Assembly: GCF_001656035.1 (NCBI RefSeq)
Contig: NZ_CP010029.1
Span: forward strand, 3,780,074 to 3,844,073
Direction: 5' to 3'
DNA from: Yersinia entomophaga
Lineage (GTDB): Bacteria > Pseudomonadota > Gammaproteobacteria > Enterobacterales > Enterobacteriaceae
Length of the DNA: 64,000 nucleotides
The notes under the pieces are model-generated. The model searched no databases, was not told the DNA's origin, and was given only the letters and a program-made list of their open reading frames with translations. Both the position numbers and the translations under genes were made by a program. Positions within the stretch are counted from its first letter, which is position 1; each line of letters starts with the position of its first letter. Below, one piece after another: positions 39,058 to 48,251 of the stretch.

Positions 39058-40073
39058 GACTAGGGTTCACACATCGATCAGACAATAACTTAAACGAATA
39101 AATGTGCAGAGACGCACAATTTTTATTGGATTAAGCGCAAAATGCTGATATTCGAGCGCAAACTTTTTCGAGGTTACCGGATTGACTTATAAAAGGCGAG
39201 TATTTTTGCACAGATTCTTATAAGAAATCCTGATGTAACATAATGTTATATTTTATTCCTTACTCGATTAGCAATCAGATACATCAAAAACCAGTTTAAC
39301 TTATTGTTTTAAAGGTAAATAACTGGCTTATCATTGCTCTCCTCGTCATGACGAACTTTTGTACACTAATATAGCTCTCTAAAAATTATGCATGAATATG
39401 TACCAAAACAATTTGGGCAAGGGAAAAGTAAATCATGACCAGCAAGGCATTTAACTTGTAAACAAAAGCAGGTCTTTTTGGGAGTATTCCTAATTTATTG
39501 CCTCTGGAGGTATCTGACGAATCTTCTATTTGCGCATTGCGTGCATTGTTTATCCTGATATGGGTAACCTGATATAGATAAATAGCGCTGAGTATCCTTG
39601 GAAGGATATGTGCGTTCTAATGGCTAATTAGGCTGTCAGTAAAAGTGTAATGTGATTTGTGTCACCCTTTTAGGGTTTAATAACCACTTAATCAACTTCA
39701 GTCATAACCGTGGTTATCTGCGCAGGTTGCAGTTTTTCTATCACCTTGTTTCAGCGCTCAACGGTTTAATATTTGGAATATGATAACGAACATATTGGTT
39801 TATCTTTAAGGCGATCGATGCGATTTTCGTCGAAATAGCGGTTCTAAAATAGAAGAAATTTTTAATTCGACTCCTTTCTAACTTTGTTGTTCTTTGCACT
39901 GCTCTACCAAATAAAAAATGTACCGTTGAGCTGGGGAAATGTCTTGCGGTTTGGGTGTGACTCGCAGTGAATTTGTCACCAACGCTGGTAGCCATGGTGG
40001 GGAAGATACTTTGGTCAAGGTGATTAATTTTTTCGAAAAGAATCAATCCATTAATTAACCAACCGAGAGCCGT
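39058..40073. other. Gene-poor region with decayed coding traces
   Basis: About 1 kb without an intact gene. It contains the presumed mepS promoter near its left end, a CRP-like site at 39651-39666, and near its right end a plus-strand open stretch reading RSEFVTNAGSHGGEDTLVK and ending EKNQSIN with TAA before the DeoR relic. A 101-codon minus-strand frame at 39741-40046 looks non-coding. The content suggests a lost sugar-use locus. Confidence 0.5.
39651..39666. promoter_or_regulatory. CRP-like site
   Basis: TGTGATTTGTGTCACC matches TGTGA-N6-TCACA at nine of ten positions. No intact gene starts close downstream, but the DeoR relic begins about 400 bases to the right. Confidence 0.45.
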
Positions 40074-40656
40074 ATGCTGTCACATAATCAAACCTTAAAA
40101 CGTCAAGATGATCTCCATAAATTGCTGAAGGATCACTACTCGTTATTTATTCAAGGGATTAGCGAGACACGGCACATTTCTCCTCGTACAGTGCGACGGA
40201 ATATCCGCTCCCTGGTCATAAAGTATCCGAACATTAACAGGTTCTATGGTCGGGTTGCTATAGATGCATGTGTCCCTGGAAGATTTTCCTCAGAGTCAAA
40301 TCATCCTTATTAGGGGAAATATAGGGAATAGCTGCGAGTTTACCTATGGGGAAGAAACCATCTGGTAAATTGGCCGCTATAAGTTTGATGTGTCTTTTAT
40401 TTCAAACGAGCACTTTGACTTGGTACACGGAGTTTCCGTGCCCCGTCTTGATAACGTAAGAATGAAGCAGCAGCTAATGCTTTGTTCAGAAAAAAGTTAT
40501 TTGATTGCAGAAGGGATTAAGTTCAATAAGTTCTCATTCCATAAGGTTGCCGATTTGACGCAGTTTGACGGCGTGATAACCGATGGCGCTATTCCAAAAA
40601 AGACGATTGATATGTCGATCAGCAAAAATACGGAAATAGATTTAATCGAGATCTAA
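40074..40656 (+). pseudogene. Broken DeoR-family sugar-operon repressor
   Basis: The N-terminal piece (40074-40313) has a DeoR-type helix-turn-helix: RQDDLHKLLKDHYSLFIQGISETRHISPRTVRRNIRSL. It ends in a frameshift near 40310. A second frame continues with SCEFTYGEETIW, a TAA, then YKFDVSFISNEHFDLVHGVS and KSYLIAEGIKFNKFSFHKVADLTQFDGVITDGAIPKK, the classic DeoR sensor C-terminus. Together only about 190 codons remain of the usual 250, so an internal deletion, a frameshift and a stop have inactivated it. No sugar gene remains beside it. Confidence 0.85.
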
Positions 40657-40693
40657 CGGGGAGCGGCGACTCCCCGTGGCGTGGAAATACGTA

Positions 40694-41401
40694 TCAGAGC
40701 CGTGGACGCTGTGCGCTCGGCAGACGTTGATTTATCCAGTCAATGATTCGATCGCTGGCTGGCGTGAGTAATATCCAACTGGCACCGACCAATACAACGG
40801 AAAGCGCGCCGACGGCAATATCAGTAAACCAATGGGCGCCGATCATTATTCTTGGCAGAGAGAACACGATGGCGATAATCAACGCAATGGCAAAAGCCCC
40901 GCGTGAGAAATAGCGCAGCATGAAGCAGGCGAATATGATTAACATCATGCCATGGTCGCCGGGGAAGCTATCGCTGGAGGCGTCTTTGGTTGGGATACCA
41001 ATAAGCTCGCTAACGCGGTTGATATTCTCAAATACCAGCGTCGGGCTTGGGCGTTTAACCGGTAATAAATGTCCGAGCTGGTTAAGAAATACGGCCGTCA
41101 GTAACATCACAAAACCCATTACGATTAAACGACGGCGTCCTGCCGGATTTTCTTTTAAGAAAAAATACATGTACAGCGTGCCCATGCACAGCAGAGAAAT
41201 AACGTCGAAGGCACGGTTATTGGTTACCGCCACCACATGTAGGAAGGTTGGGCTGGAAAGCAGGCGCTCATTGAAGTAATGGAAAATGGCGGAATCGGGG
41301 CCGAACCACCAACCATGATTTTCAGGTAAGTACCAGGATAGGAACAGGGCTATACCCAATAGGTTGAGCATCAAGATTGTCGGTAAATTGCGGCGGGTCA
41401 T
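40694..41401 (-). CDS. lpxT: LpxT (YeiU) lipid A 1-diphosphate synthase, PAP2 family
   Basis: The 235-residue membrane protein has about six helices and the PAP2 signatures GHLLPVKRPSPT, FPGDHGMM and LPRIMIGAHWFTD. LpxT moves a phosphate from undecaprenyl diphosphate to lipid A at the periplasmic face, linking lipid carrier recycling to LPS charge. Its place between mepS and yeiR matches E. coli. Confidence 0.92.
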   Translation of the reverse strand: MTRRNLPTILMLNLLGIALFLSWYLPENHGWWFGPDSAIFHYFNERLLSSPTFLHVVAVTNNRAFDVISLLCMGTLYMYFFLKENPAGRRRLIVMGFVMLLTAVFLNQLGHLLPVKRPSPTLVFENINRVSELIGIPTKDASSDSFPGDHGMMLIIFACFMLRYFSRGAFAIALIIAIVFSLPRIMIGAHWFTDIAVGALSVVLVGASWILLTPASDRIIDWINQRLPSAQRPRL

Positions 41402-41468
41402 GCGAAGGCCTATATATAATTAGATGTTTAAAACAGTAACGCAGATAAAAATACGTCGGGCATTATAC

Positions 41469-42449
41469 CTACTTATGTAAACGAATATTCAACAAATTGC
41501 CCTGTAGCTTATTCCAGTCGTTGTCTCCGGAAGAAATCACTTCAATTCGACTGTCTGGCGGCGGAGTGGGGCGGGTCTCAATTTGTAAATCATTTCCCTG
41601 CCGATTAACCACCAACGCGCCTTCGGGAATACGCATCACGCCTTTAACACGTTCTACCGGACTCAAACGAACCCATTCAAGCAACGGCACGGTGTCAAAT
41701 ATCGCCTCGCTGTTAAATACCCAACCGCAGCTAGTATAACCTTGCCCCTGGTTAAGCGCTCTGCGCCAGGGTTCGCTACCGTTCAGGTTTAATGCAGCCA
41801 GGCCTTTTTTTGGGGATGATTCTCCGTGATGATGGCGTGCATCCGGCAGTTGGGTCTTATTGGTATGCAGAATATCCAATACGGAAATAGCTATTTTTCC
41901 CGAATCAGAGAAATATAGCGGACGCTGCGAATTCTGAGCTTGCTGCCATTTTGCCAATGCCTGACGGTCGGTATCGATATAAGTATCTTGCTTACTGGCA
42001 ATAATGACATCCGCTGCGGCTAGCTGGTCGCGGAAATTCTCGTTTTCAGTGTAGCGTTCATCATGTAATTGGCGGGCATCCAGCAGGCACAGCGTGGCGC
42101 TAAGACTAATCCAGGGCTGATAAATATCGGCGGTTAACAGAGACAAAATTTGCTTTGGATGACCCAAACCGGTGGGTTCGATTAATAACCGATCCGGTTT
42201 GGCCTGCTGTAGCAGCATATTCAATCCCACTTGCATAGGTAAACCATTCACGCAGCACATACAGCCGCCGGGGATTTCTTTTAGTATCGCGCCACTATCG
42301 GATAATAACGCGCCATCGATGCCAATTTCTCCAAACTCATTAACTAGCACCGCCCATTTTTCATGTTCGGGTTTTTGCGCCAATAACTGGCGAATCAGGG
42401 TGGTTTTACCGCTGCCAAGAAAACCGGTAATCAGATTGGTTTTTGTCAC
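41469..42449 (-). CDS. yeiR: YeiR-type zinc-binding COG0523 GTPase
   Basis: A GTG start at 42449, eight bases after GGGAG, fits the family start (V/M)TKTNLITGFLGSGKTT; the frame extends 22 codons upstream without homology. The 326-residue G3E GTPase has P-loop G9-FLGSGK-T16, the metal motif C63-M-C65-C66 and the C-terminal CobW domain with a His-rich patch (DARHHHGES) that may add metal binding. It probably hands zinc to an acceptor protein. Confidence 0.92.
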   Translation of the reverse strand: MTKTNLITGFLGSGKTTLIRQLLAQKPEHEKWAVLVNEFGEIGIDGALLSDSGAILKEIPGGCMCCVNGLPMQVGLNMLLQQAKPDRLLIEPTGLGHPKQILSLLTADIYQPWISLSATLCLLDARQLHDERYTENENFRDQLAAADVIIASKQDTYIDTDRQALAKWQQAQNSQRPLYFSDSGKIAISVLDILHTNKTQLPDARHHHGESSPKKGLAALNLNGSEPWRRALNQGQGYTSCGWVFNSEAIFDTVPLLEWVRLSPVERVKGVMRIPEGALVVNRQGNDLQIETRPTPPPDSRIEVISSGDNDWNKLQGNLLNIRLHK

Positions 42450-42739
42450 CACATGCTCCCAGTAAAAAAACGTTGCGTTAAGCATACCGAAAAATAAAGG
42501 CAGCGGAACTGTCACATCATGCGCTTAAAAATATAATTTATTAAGTAGCTTAATAATCAATCAGTTATTAAGACAACTCTTAATGCAGAGCCTGAATAGG
42601 CTAACGACTGACGTTGATAATTTAACTATTTTAATGGGTTATGCGCCGATTAAGGTAGTAAATAATGCCTTATCAACACCATTGTTTTGAGCGAAATCCT
42701 CTACTCTTTAATTGAGTCTTAGCGGATTTTGAGGTGAAC

Positions 42740-43048
42740 ATGGGTCAATATCGAGTACTCAGCGTCGCACTGGTTTTATTTTCATGGACCGCATTGGCTT
42801 ATGGCACAGCCACCAGCGGTATCGTTCGCTTTACTGGCTCCATTGTAGATGCACCCTGCCAGATTGATTTTTCTGCACAAACTCTGGCAACCCGATGTTA
42901 TAGCAACGGAAAAAACCTTTCTCAACGTCAAGTTATCACGACGGGCATGAACACAACTTCCAACTTACCGGGGAATCTGGGCACTTCAGAAGTTCAATGG
43001 CTGAATAAAGAACGCAATCTGGCTATTGTCACCATTAATTATCGCTGA
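42740..43048 (+). CDS. Small fimbrillin-like secreted protein
   Basis: ATG 42740 has GAGGTG upstream. The 102-residue product has a signal peptide ending at about ALAYG, then SGIVRFTGSIVDAPCQIDF, which is the beginning of a type 1 pilin domain, and ends VTINYR like a pilin. Two cysteines are present. It is much shorter than a normal pilin (about 150-180 residues), so either a minimal family or an internally deleted pilin. No chaperone or usher is near. Confidence 0.7.
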   Translation: MGQYRVLSVALVLFSWTALAYGTATSGIVRFTGSIVDAPCQIDFSAQTLATRCYSNGKNLSQRQVITTGMNTTSNLPGNLGTSEVQWLNKERNLAIVTINYR

Positions 43049-43335
43049 AAGAATAGCTATTGCTAAAAGAACAGTCGTAGCTAAAAGAATAATTATCTCT
43101 GACAAACCAACGCTTATCCATTCAACGCTAGCAGCCCGATTTAATTAAATCGGGCTAATCTGTAGCATAATTCTTTGCCTTTCTGTGAGCCTCTGCGCAG
43201 CTCTGCCGATTTTTCTGTCGGACCAGATGTTATACTTCCAGTCACATATAGGGATATTATCGGTTAAACCCACCTTTTTGGTCAGGCCAATTCAGCTTGG
43301 TACTGTTAAACAGGCTAGATTCAGGTAATAAAATA

Positions 43336-44082
43336 ATGCGTTTATACCAAGAAGTCGGCGGGAAACTGCGCGATGCACTGAATGCGGGTGAATATATCGC
43401 AGGCGATCGCCTACCGCCAGAGCGAGATATTGCAGAAACATTTCAGGTCAGCCGCAGTGTGGTGCGGGAAGCGCTCATTATGCTTGAGCTGGAACAACGG
43501 GTGGAAGTCCGGAAAGGCTCGGGCGTGTATGTGCTTAGCAAACCAGAAAAAAATGCTGATGATGAGCAGCCCGAAATTATTGATAGTGGGTATGGACCGT
43601 TTGAATTGCTACAGGCCAGGCAACTGCTGGAAAGTGAAGTTGCCGCTTTTGCTGCATTGCAGGCCACCAAGGCCGATATTCTCAAAATGCGGCAGGCGAT
43701 AGAGCAGGAAAGGCTGTCGCTAGAAGCCGGACAAATAGATGAAAGTGCCGATGAGCTTTTTCATAATCTTCTGGCGCAATCGACACAAAATAGCGTATTG
43801 GCCAGTATGGTGCGGGAAGCTTGGCAGGCGAGGGATACCAGCGTGATGTGGCAGGGCGTTCACCTGCACGTTGCCGATTTCAGCTACCGTTGGCAATGGC
43901 TGGAGGATCATCAAAAGATCTTGCAAGCGGTGTTACGGCGGGACAGCAAGGCGGCCAAACAGGCTATGTGGCAGCATTTGGAAAACGTGAAGAATATTTT
44001 GTTAGAAATTTCCGATTCCGATCATCCTGATTTTGACGGTTTTTTGTTTGAATCGGTGCCAACATTATCAGATAACGGATAA
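43336..44082 (+). CDS. uxuR: UxuR/ExuR-type GntR-family hexuronate repressor
   Basis: ATG 43336 gives 248 residues. The N-terminal winged helix (LYQEVGGKLRDAL, GDRLPPERDIAETFQVSRSVVREALIMLE) and the FadR-type effector domain (FELLQARQLLESEVAAFAALQATKADI, AAKQAMWQHLENVKNILLEIS) match UxuR and ExuR; the YQEVG and PPERDIAE wording is closer to UxuR. It represses hexuronate genes until fructuronate or galacturonate accumulates. It is convergent with the reductase gene. Confidence 0.88.
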   Translation: MRLYQEVGGKLRDALNAGEYIAGDRLPPERDIAETFQVSRSVVREALIMLELEQRVEVRKGSGVYVLSKPEKNADDEQPEIIDSGYGPFELLQARQLLESEVAAFAALQATKADILKMRQAIEQERLSLEAGQIDESADELFHNLLAQSTQNSVLASMVREAWQARDTSVMWQGVHLHVADFSYRWQWLEDHQKILQAVLRRDSKAAKQAMWQHLENVKNILLEISDSDHPDFDGFLFESVPTLSDNG

Positions 44083-44180
44083 ATAACGGGCAGGGATAAG
44101 TTGGGGATAGATGGTGTGAATAAAATTAATAGCGCGGCTAAACAATAGCGGCTAAACAATAAATGGGAATGCTTTGCGAC

Positions 44181-44215
44181 AATGCCACTGATCGCCTTAG
44201 ACGGCCAGTGGCATT
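44181..44215. terminator. Shared hairpin between convergent uxuR and the reductase gene
   Basis: AATGCCACTG and CAGTGGCATT form a perfect 10-bp stem with a 15-nt loop that itself can pair GCC/GGC. It has no T run and lies just past the reductase stop. Confidence 0.5.
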
Positions 44216-44222
44216 GGATTGA

Positions 44223-45695
44223 TCAGGCTTTCTCTAACAGGACGCGCACCGTTTCTTTGGCGCCATTTTGTTGTAACTGAACATAAGCCTGAGTGACGGC
44301 AGCGACAAATTCAGCCCGCTGCGGCAGCTCTTCGCCGAAGATGCTTTTTAGTGCCAGCAAAGCCTGCACTCGTTCTGCGCCGTCTCTGGTTTCCGCGACG
44401 CAGGCTTTAAAACTTTCCAGCATTGGATCGCGAATATCAATTTCCTGACCTGCATCGTCAATACCGCCGACATAACGCATCCAGCCTGCAATGCCCAGCG
44501 CCAGACAGGCGTAAGGTCCGCCGTTTTTCAGATGCCAACGCACGGAATCCAGCATTCGCTGCGGCAGTTTTTGGCTGCCGTCCATCGCGATTTGCCAGGT
44601 GCGGTGTTTCAGCGAAGGATTGCGGTAACGTTCGATAAGGCTATCTGCATATGCACCTAGATCGGTATTTTCGACGCTAAGCGTTGGTGCCTGTTCTGCC
44701 ATCATCAACTGACGAGCGGCACGCACATAGTTGGCATCGGTCATACAATCGCTAATATGTTGATAACCCGCCAGATAACCTAAGTAAGCCAAGAAAGAAT
44801 GGCTGCCGTTCAGCATGCGCAATTTCATTTCTTCAAAGGGCAGTACATCAGCCACTAACTGAGCGCCGACGGCCTGCCAGTTTGGGTGTCCGGCAACAAA
44901 TTTATCTTCGATAACCCATTGAATAAATGGCTCGCAGGCTATGCCGCAGGGATCGGCTACGCCCAGTTCGGCGGCGATTTCATGCAGCGTTTCATTGGTT
45001 GCGGCCGGTACGATGCGATCCACCATGGTATTGGGGAAAGTGACGTTCTGGCGGATCCATTCGGCCAGTTCCGGATCGCGAACGGCGGCGAGGCTCAGTA
45101 CCGTACTGCGAGCCACATCGCCATTTTCTGGAATGTTATCGCAAGAAAGTACGGTGAAAGGCGGCAAACCGCGTAAACGACGCAGGCGCAGCGCTTCAAC
45201 CAGCACGCCGGGTGCAGAGGTTGGCGCTTCCGGTACGGCCAGATCGGCCTGAACCATCGGATGATTGAGATCTAACTGACCGCTGCCGGGTTCAATGCAG
45301 TAGCCTTTTTCAGTGATAGTCAGGGAGACAATGGCGACCTGGGGTTCAGCCAATTTATCCAACACCGCCATGATACCGTCTAAACGGGCATGCAGAGATT
45401 CGCGTACTGCGCCAACCACTATGGCCTGATTGCCTTCGGCACCTTTTTCCAGCACGGAATACAGATGGTCTTGCTTACGTAAGTCCTGAATCAGGGTATC
45501 CCCGCCGAACAGACTGACTTCACAAATCCCCCAGTCACCGCCCAGCTGATTCAGCACCCGATCGGTCAATAACGCCTGATGAGCGCGATGGAAGGCACCG
45601 AAACCCAGGTGAACGATACGGCTTTTCAACTGGCTACGATCGTAAGTCGGAAGGCGGACGGCGCCGGGAAGCGGGCTATTGGCAAGGGTCTTCAT
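44223..45695 (-). CDS. uxuB: Fructuronate reductase-type mannitol dehydrogenase family enzyme (UxuB/YeiQ)
   Basis: The 490-residue NAD-dependent enzyme has the family start RIVHLGFGAFHRAHQALLTDRVL, SLTITEKGYC, the catalytic-region signatures SCDNIPENG and MVDRIVPAAT, and MLNGSHSFLAYLGYL. UxuB reduces fructuronate to mannonate. N-terminal wording (LLTDRVLNQLGGDWGICEVSLF) is closest to E. coli YeiQ, and the position between yeiR and yeiP is that of yeiQ, while the flanking uxuR and uxuA point to the UxuB role. It is divergent from uxuA across a shared operator region. Confidence 0.88.
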   Translation of the reverse strand: MKTLANSPLPGAVRLPTYDRSQLKSRIVHLGFGAFHRAHQALLTDRVLNQLGGDWGICEVSLFGGDTLIQDLRKQDHLYSVLEKGAEGNQAIVVGAVRESLHARLDGIMAVLDKLAEPQVAIVSLTITEKGYCIEPGSGQLDLNHPMVQADLAVPEAPTSAPGVLVEALRLRRLRGLPPFTVLSCDNIPENGDVARSTVLSLAAVRDPELAEWIRQNVTFPNTMVDRIVPAATNETLHEIAAELGVADPCGIACEPFIQWVIEDKFVAGHPNWQAVGAQLVADVLPFEEMKLRMLNGSHSFLAYLGYLAGYQHISDCMTDANYVRAARQLMMAEQAPTLSVENTDLGAYADSLIERYRNPSLKHRTWQIAMDGSQKLPQRMLDSVRWHLKNGGPYACLALGIAGWMRYVGGIDDAGQEIDIRDPMLESFKACVAETRDGAERVQALLALKSIFGEELPQRAEFVAAVTQAYVQLQQNGAKETVRVLLEKA

Positions 45696-45899
45696 ACATA
45701 AGCTCCAGAATGGTTTACCTTCCCAAATGTTCGCCTGAGCGTCTGGGAACCGGTATCAAATATAGGCAAGCTGGAAAGGTGTTGGACCAGTTTGGTAAGT
45801 CTGCTTCTCTGGGCTAACCCTCTCTATCAGGGAGAGGTTTTTCCGCTGCTTGTCATGATTAGCGGCTTGCAGTGTAAAGCGATATGATAGAAATTAAAA

Positions 45900-45944
45900 T
45901 TGGTTAGTCCAAAATTGGTCATATTCGTGAGGTGGATCAACCAA
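45900..45944. promoter_or_regulatory. Paired UxuR/ExuR-like operators between uxuB and uxuA
   Basis: TTGGTTAGTCCAA (45900-45912) and GTGGATCAACCAA (45932-45944) both resemble the TTGG...CCAA palindrome bound by ExuR and UxuR, here with a 5-bp centre. Their centres are 32 bp apart, close to three helical turns, which suits cooperative binding. They sit in the divergent region that should carry both promoters. Confidence 0.55.
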
Positions 45945-46204
45945 TATACTTTTGCTTTTTGACACTTTTTCACTAAAGAGTAAGGTTAAAGCTGAGTGAT
46001 ATCTATTGATAATCGGTATAACAACATTTCGGTAAAAGGTTAGATACGTGAAATTATGACCGCTTGGATACCGGATTGAGCTTTAGATGATGAATAACCG
46101 TGAAAAAGAAGACAGTTTGACTCCCGCATCGCAGTTATTGCCGATGGTGCAGTAACACGGGGTAATTCAATGATGACAATGACGCAGGTGAGAAGGTAAA
46201 GCAG

Positions 46205-47395
46205 ATGGAACAAACATGGCGTTGGTATGGCCCGAATGACCCAGTTTCGCTGGATGACATCCGTCAGGCTGGGGCAACAGGCGTAGTAACTGCACTGCAC
46301 CATATTCCAAACGGCGAAGTGTGGCCGGTGGAAGAAATTAAACAACGTCAGGCAGAACTGGCGGCGAAAAGTCTGGTGTGGTCGGTAGTAGAAAGTGTGC
46401 CGGTACATGAAGAGATCAAAACTCATTCAGGTGAAGTCGATAGGCACATTGCCAACTACCAGCAGACGCTGCGGAATCTGGCTGCCTGCGGTATCGATAC
46501 CGTGTGTTACAACTTCATGCCGGTGCTGGACTGGACTCGTACCGATCTGGAATACACGCTGCCAGACGGTTCTAAAGCGCTGCGTTTTGACCAGATTGCC
46601 TTTGTAACCTTCGAACTACACATTCTGAAACGTCCGGGCGCGGCTAAAGACTATACGGCGGAAGAACAGGCGCAGGCAGCGGATTATTTCGATTCGATGA
46701 CCGAGGCGGAAATTGCCCGGCTGACCGGCAATATTATTGCGGGTCTACCGGGAGCCGAAGAAGGCTATACTCTGGACCAGTTCCGCGCTCGTCTGGCTGA
46801 ATACGACGGCATCGACAAAGCCAAATTGCGTGAGAATATGGCCTATTTCCTGCGTGCAATTGTGCCGGTGGCGGAGCAGGTAGGTTTACGTATGGCGGTG
46901 CATCCGGACGATCCTCCGCGTCCGATTCTTGGCCTGCCGCGCATTGTTTCCACCATTGAAGATATGCAGTGGCTGAAAGAGACCGTAGACAGTATTCACA
47001 ACGGTTTTACCATGTGCACCGGTTCCTACGGCGTGCGGGCGGATAACGATCTGGTCAAGATGATCGAAACCTTTGGCGATCGCATTCATTTCACGCATTT
47101 GCGTTCAACCTGTCGTGAAGGTAATCCGAAAACCTTCCACGAAGGCGGACATTTGCAGGGCGACGTAGATATGTATGAAGTCGTGAAGGCGATTCTGACG
47201 GAAGAACAGCGCCGTCAGCGAGCAGGGGATCGGCGTCCTATTCCGATGCGTCCGGATCACGGCCACCAAATGCTGGATGATTTGCACAAGAAAACCAATC
47301 CGGGCTACTCGGCAATTGGGCGTTTGAAAGGTTTGGCTGAAGTGCGCGGCTTAGAGTTAGCGCTGAAGCGAGCGTTTTTCCCTGAATTGCGTTAA
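46205..47395 (+). CDS. uxuA: Mannonate dehydratase UxuA
   Basis: The 396-residue protein begins [35 protein letters not shown], the UxuA start, and contains [39 protein letters not shown] and [12 protein letters not shown], which carry metal-binding and catalytic residues. It converts mannonate to 2-keto-3-deoxygluconate. The length equals E. coli UxuA (394). No kdgK or kdgA is in the window. Confidence 0.96.
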   Translation: MEQTWRWYGPNDPVSLDDIRQAGATGVVTALHHIPNGEVWPVEEIKQRQAELAAKSLVWSVVESVPVHEEIKTHSGEVDRHIANYQQTLRNLAACGIDTVCYNFMPVLDWTRTDLEYTLPDGSKALRFDQIAFVTFELHILKRPGAAKDYTAEEQAQAADYFDSMTEAEIARLTGNIIAGLPGAEEGYTLDQFRARLAEYDGIDKAKLRENMAYFLRAIVPVAEQVGLRMAVHPDDPPRPILGLPRIVSTIEDMQWLKETVDSIHNGFTMCTGSYGVRADNDLVKMIETFGDRIHFTHLRSTCREGNPKTFHEGGHLQGDVDMYEVVKAILTEEQRRQRAGDRRPIPMRPDHGHQMLDDLHKKTNPGYSAIGRLKGLAEVRGLELALKRAFFPELR

Positions 47396-47428
47396 TTCAG
47401 TGAAATGATGGTTAGTGGAATAATGATG

Positions 47429-47457
47429 GTTAAGGGCCGGTTTTACCGGCTCTTAAC
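47429..47457. terminator. Hairpin between convergent uxuA and yeiP
   Basis: GTTAAGGGCCGG and CCGGCTCTTAAC form a 12-bp stem with one mismatch position and loop TTTTA. It ends 17 bases before the yeiP stop and lacks a clear T tail. Confidence 0.55.
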
Positions 47458-47473
47458 GTTGAATCAGCAAAGA

Positions 47474-48046
47474 TTAATCTGCGCGCCCCATATAACGGCG
47501 TTCTGCGATATGAATGCGGATTTTCTCACCCGGGCTGATGTACTCGGGCACCTGAATTGACAGGCCGGTACTCATGATTGCCGGTTTGTTACGAGCACTG
47601 GCTGAAGCGCCCTTGATGCTCGGCGCGGTTTCCACAATTTCCATATCGACCGTCTGCGGCAATTCGAGCGCCAGCAACTGGCCTTCCATCGTCAATACTT
47701 GCATTCCCGGCATACCACCTTCAGGAATAAACAGCAGTTCTTCTTCGATCTGCTCTTTTTTGAAGTTGTACGGCGTATAGTCTTCTTCATCCATAAAGAC
47801 ATATTCGTCGCCGTCAATATAAGAGAAGTTGACCGCGCGGCGGGTTAGAGTGATGGTGTCGAGAATATCATCGCCCTTAAAACGCTCTTCCACTTTCAAA
47901 CCGGTACGCACGTCTGAAAAACGCATTTTGTATAAAGTACTCGCACCACGGGCGCTTGGGCTTTGTACATCAATATCTTTCACCAACAGCAATTTGCCGT
48001 TGTAGTTGACTGCCATACCGCGCTTAATTTCGTTAGCTCTTGCCAT
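47474..48046 (-). CDS. yeiP: YeiP elongation factor P-like protein
   Basis: ATG 48046 gives 190 residues, [26 protein letters not shown], the same length and start as E. coli YeiP; the frame extends 42 codons upstream without homology. Three beta-barrel domains of the EF-P fold are present, with [16 protein letters not shown] at the tip loop where EF-P carries its modified lysine, and the end [14 protein letters not shown]. Recent work links EfpL (YeiP) to relief of ribosome stalls at proline and other motifs. Confidence 0.95.
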   Translation of the reverse strand: MARANEIKRGMAVNYNGKLLLVKDIDVQSPSARGASTLYKMRFSDVRTGLKVEERFKGDDILDTITLTRRAVNFSYIDGDEYVFMDEEDYTPYNFKKEQIEEELLFIPEGGMPGMQVLTMEGQLLALELPQTVDMEIVETAPSIKGASASARNKPAIMSTGLSIQVPEYISPGEKIRIHIAERRYMGRAD

Positions 48047-48251
48047 AAAAATAACCTGCCAATCAGGATTGAAGATAAGTTGCGACAAATTACCCGTGCT
48101 GCGGGCTACAGGCAAGCAGATAGCGTAAAAAGAATGAGGAAAAAGCGCGAAAACCTGGCTTGGAACAAGCAATGATTCGATGGCGGATTATTGCGGGAAA
48201 AAGAATGTGCCGCCGGAGAGGAATTGGCCCGGCGGCGCAGAAGATTGGAAC

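Noticed and set aside
39741..40046. 101-codon minus-strand frame upstream of the DeoR relic
   Set aside because: No RBS, no recognisable domain and a composition unlike neighbouring proteins; the opposite strand carries a better coding trace.
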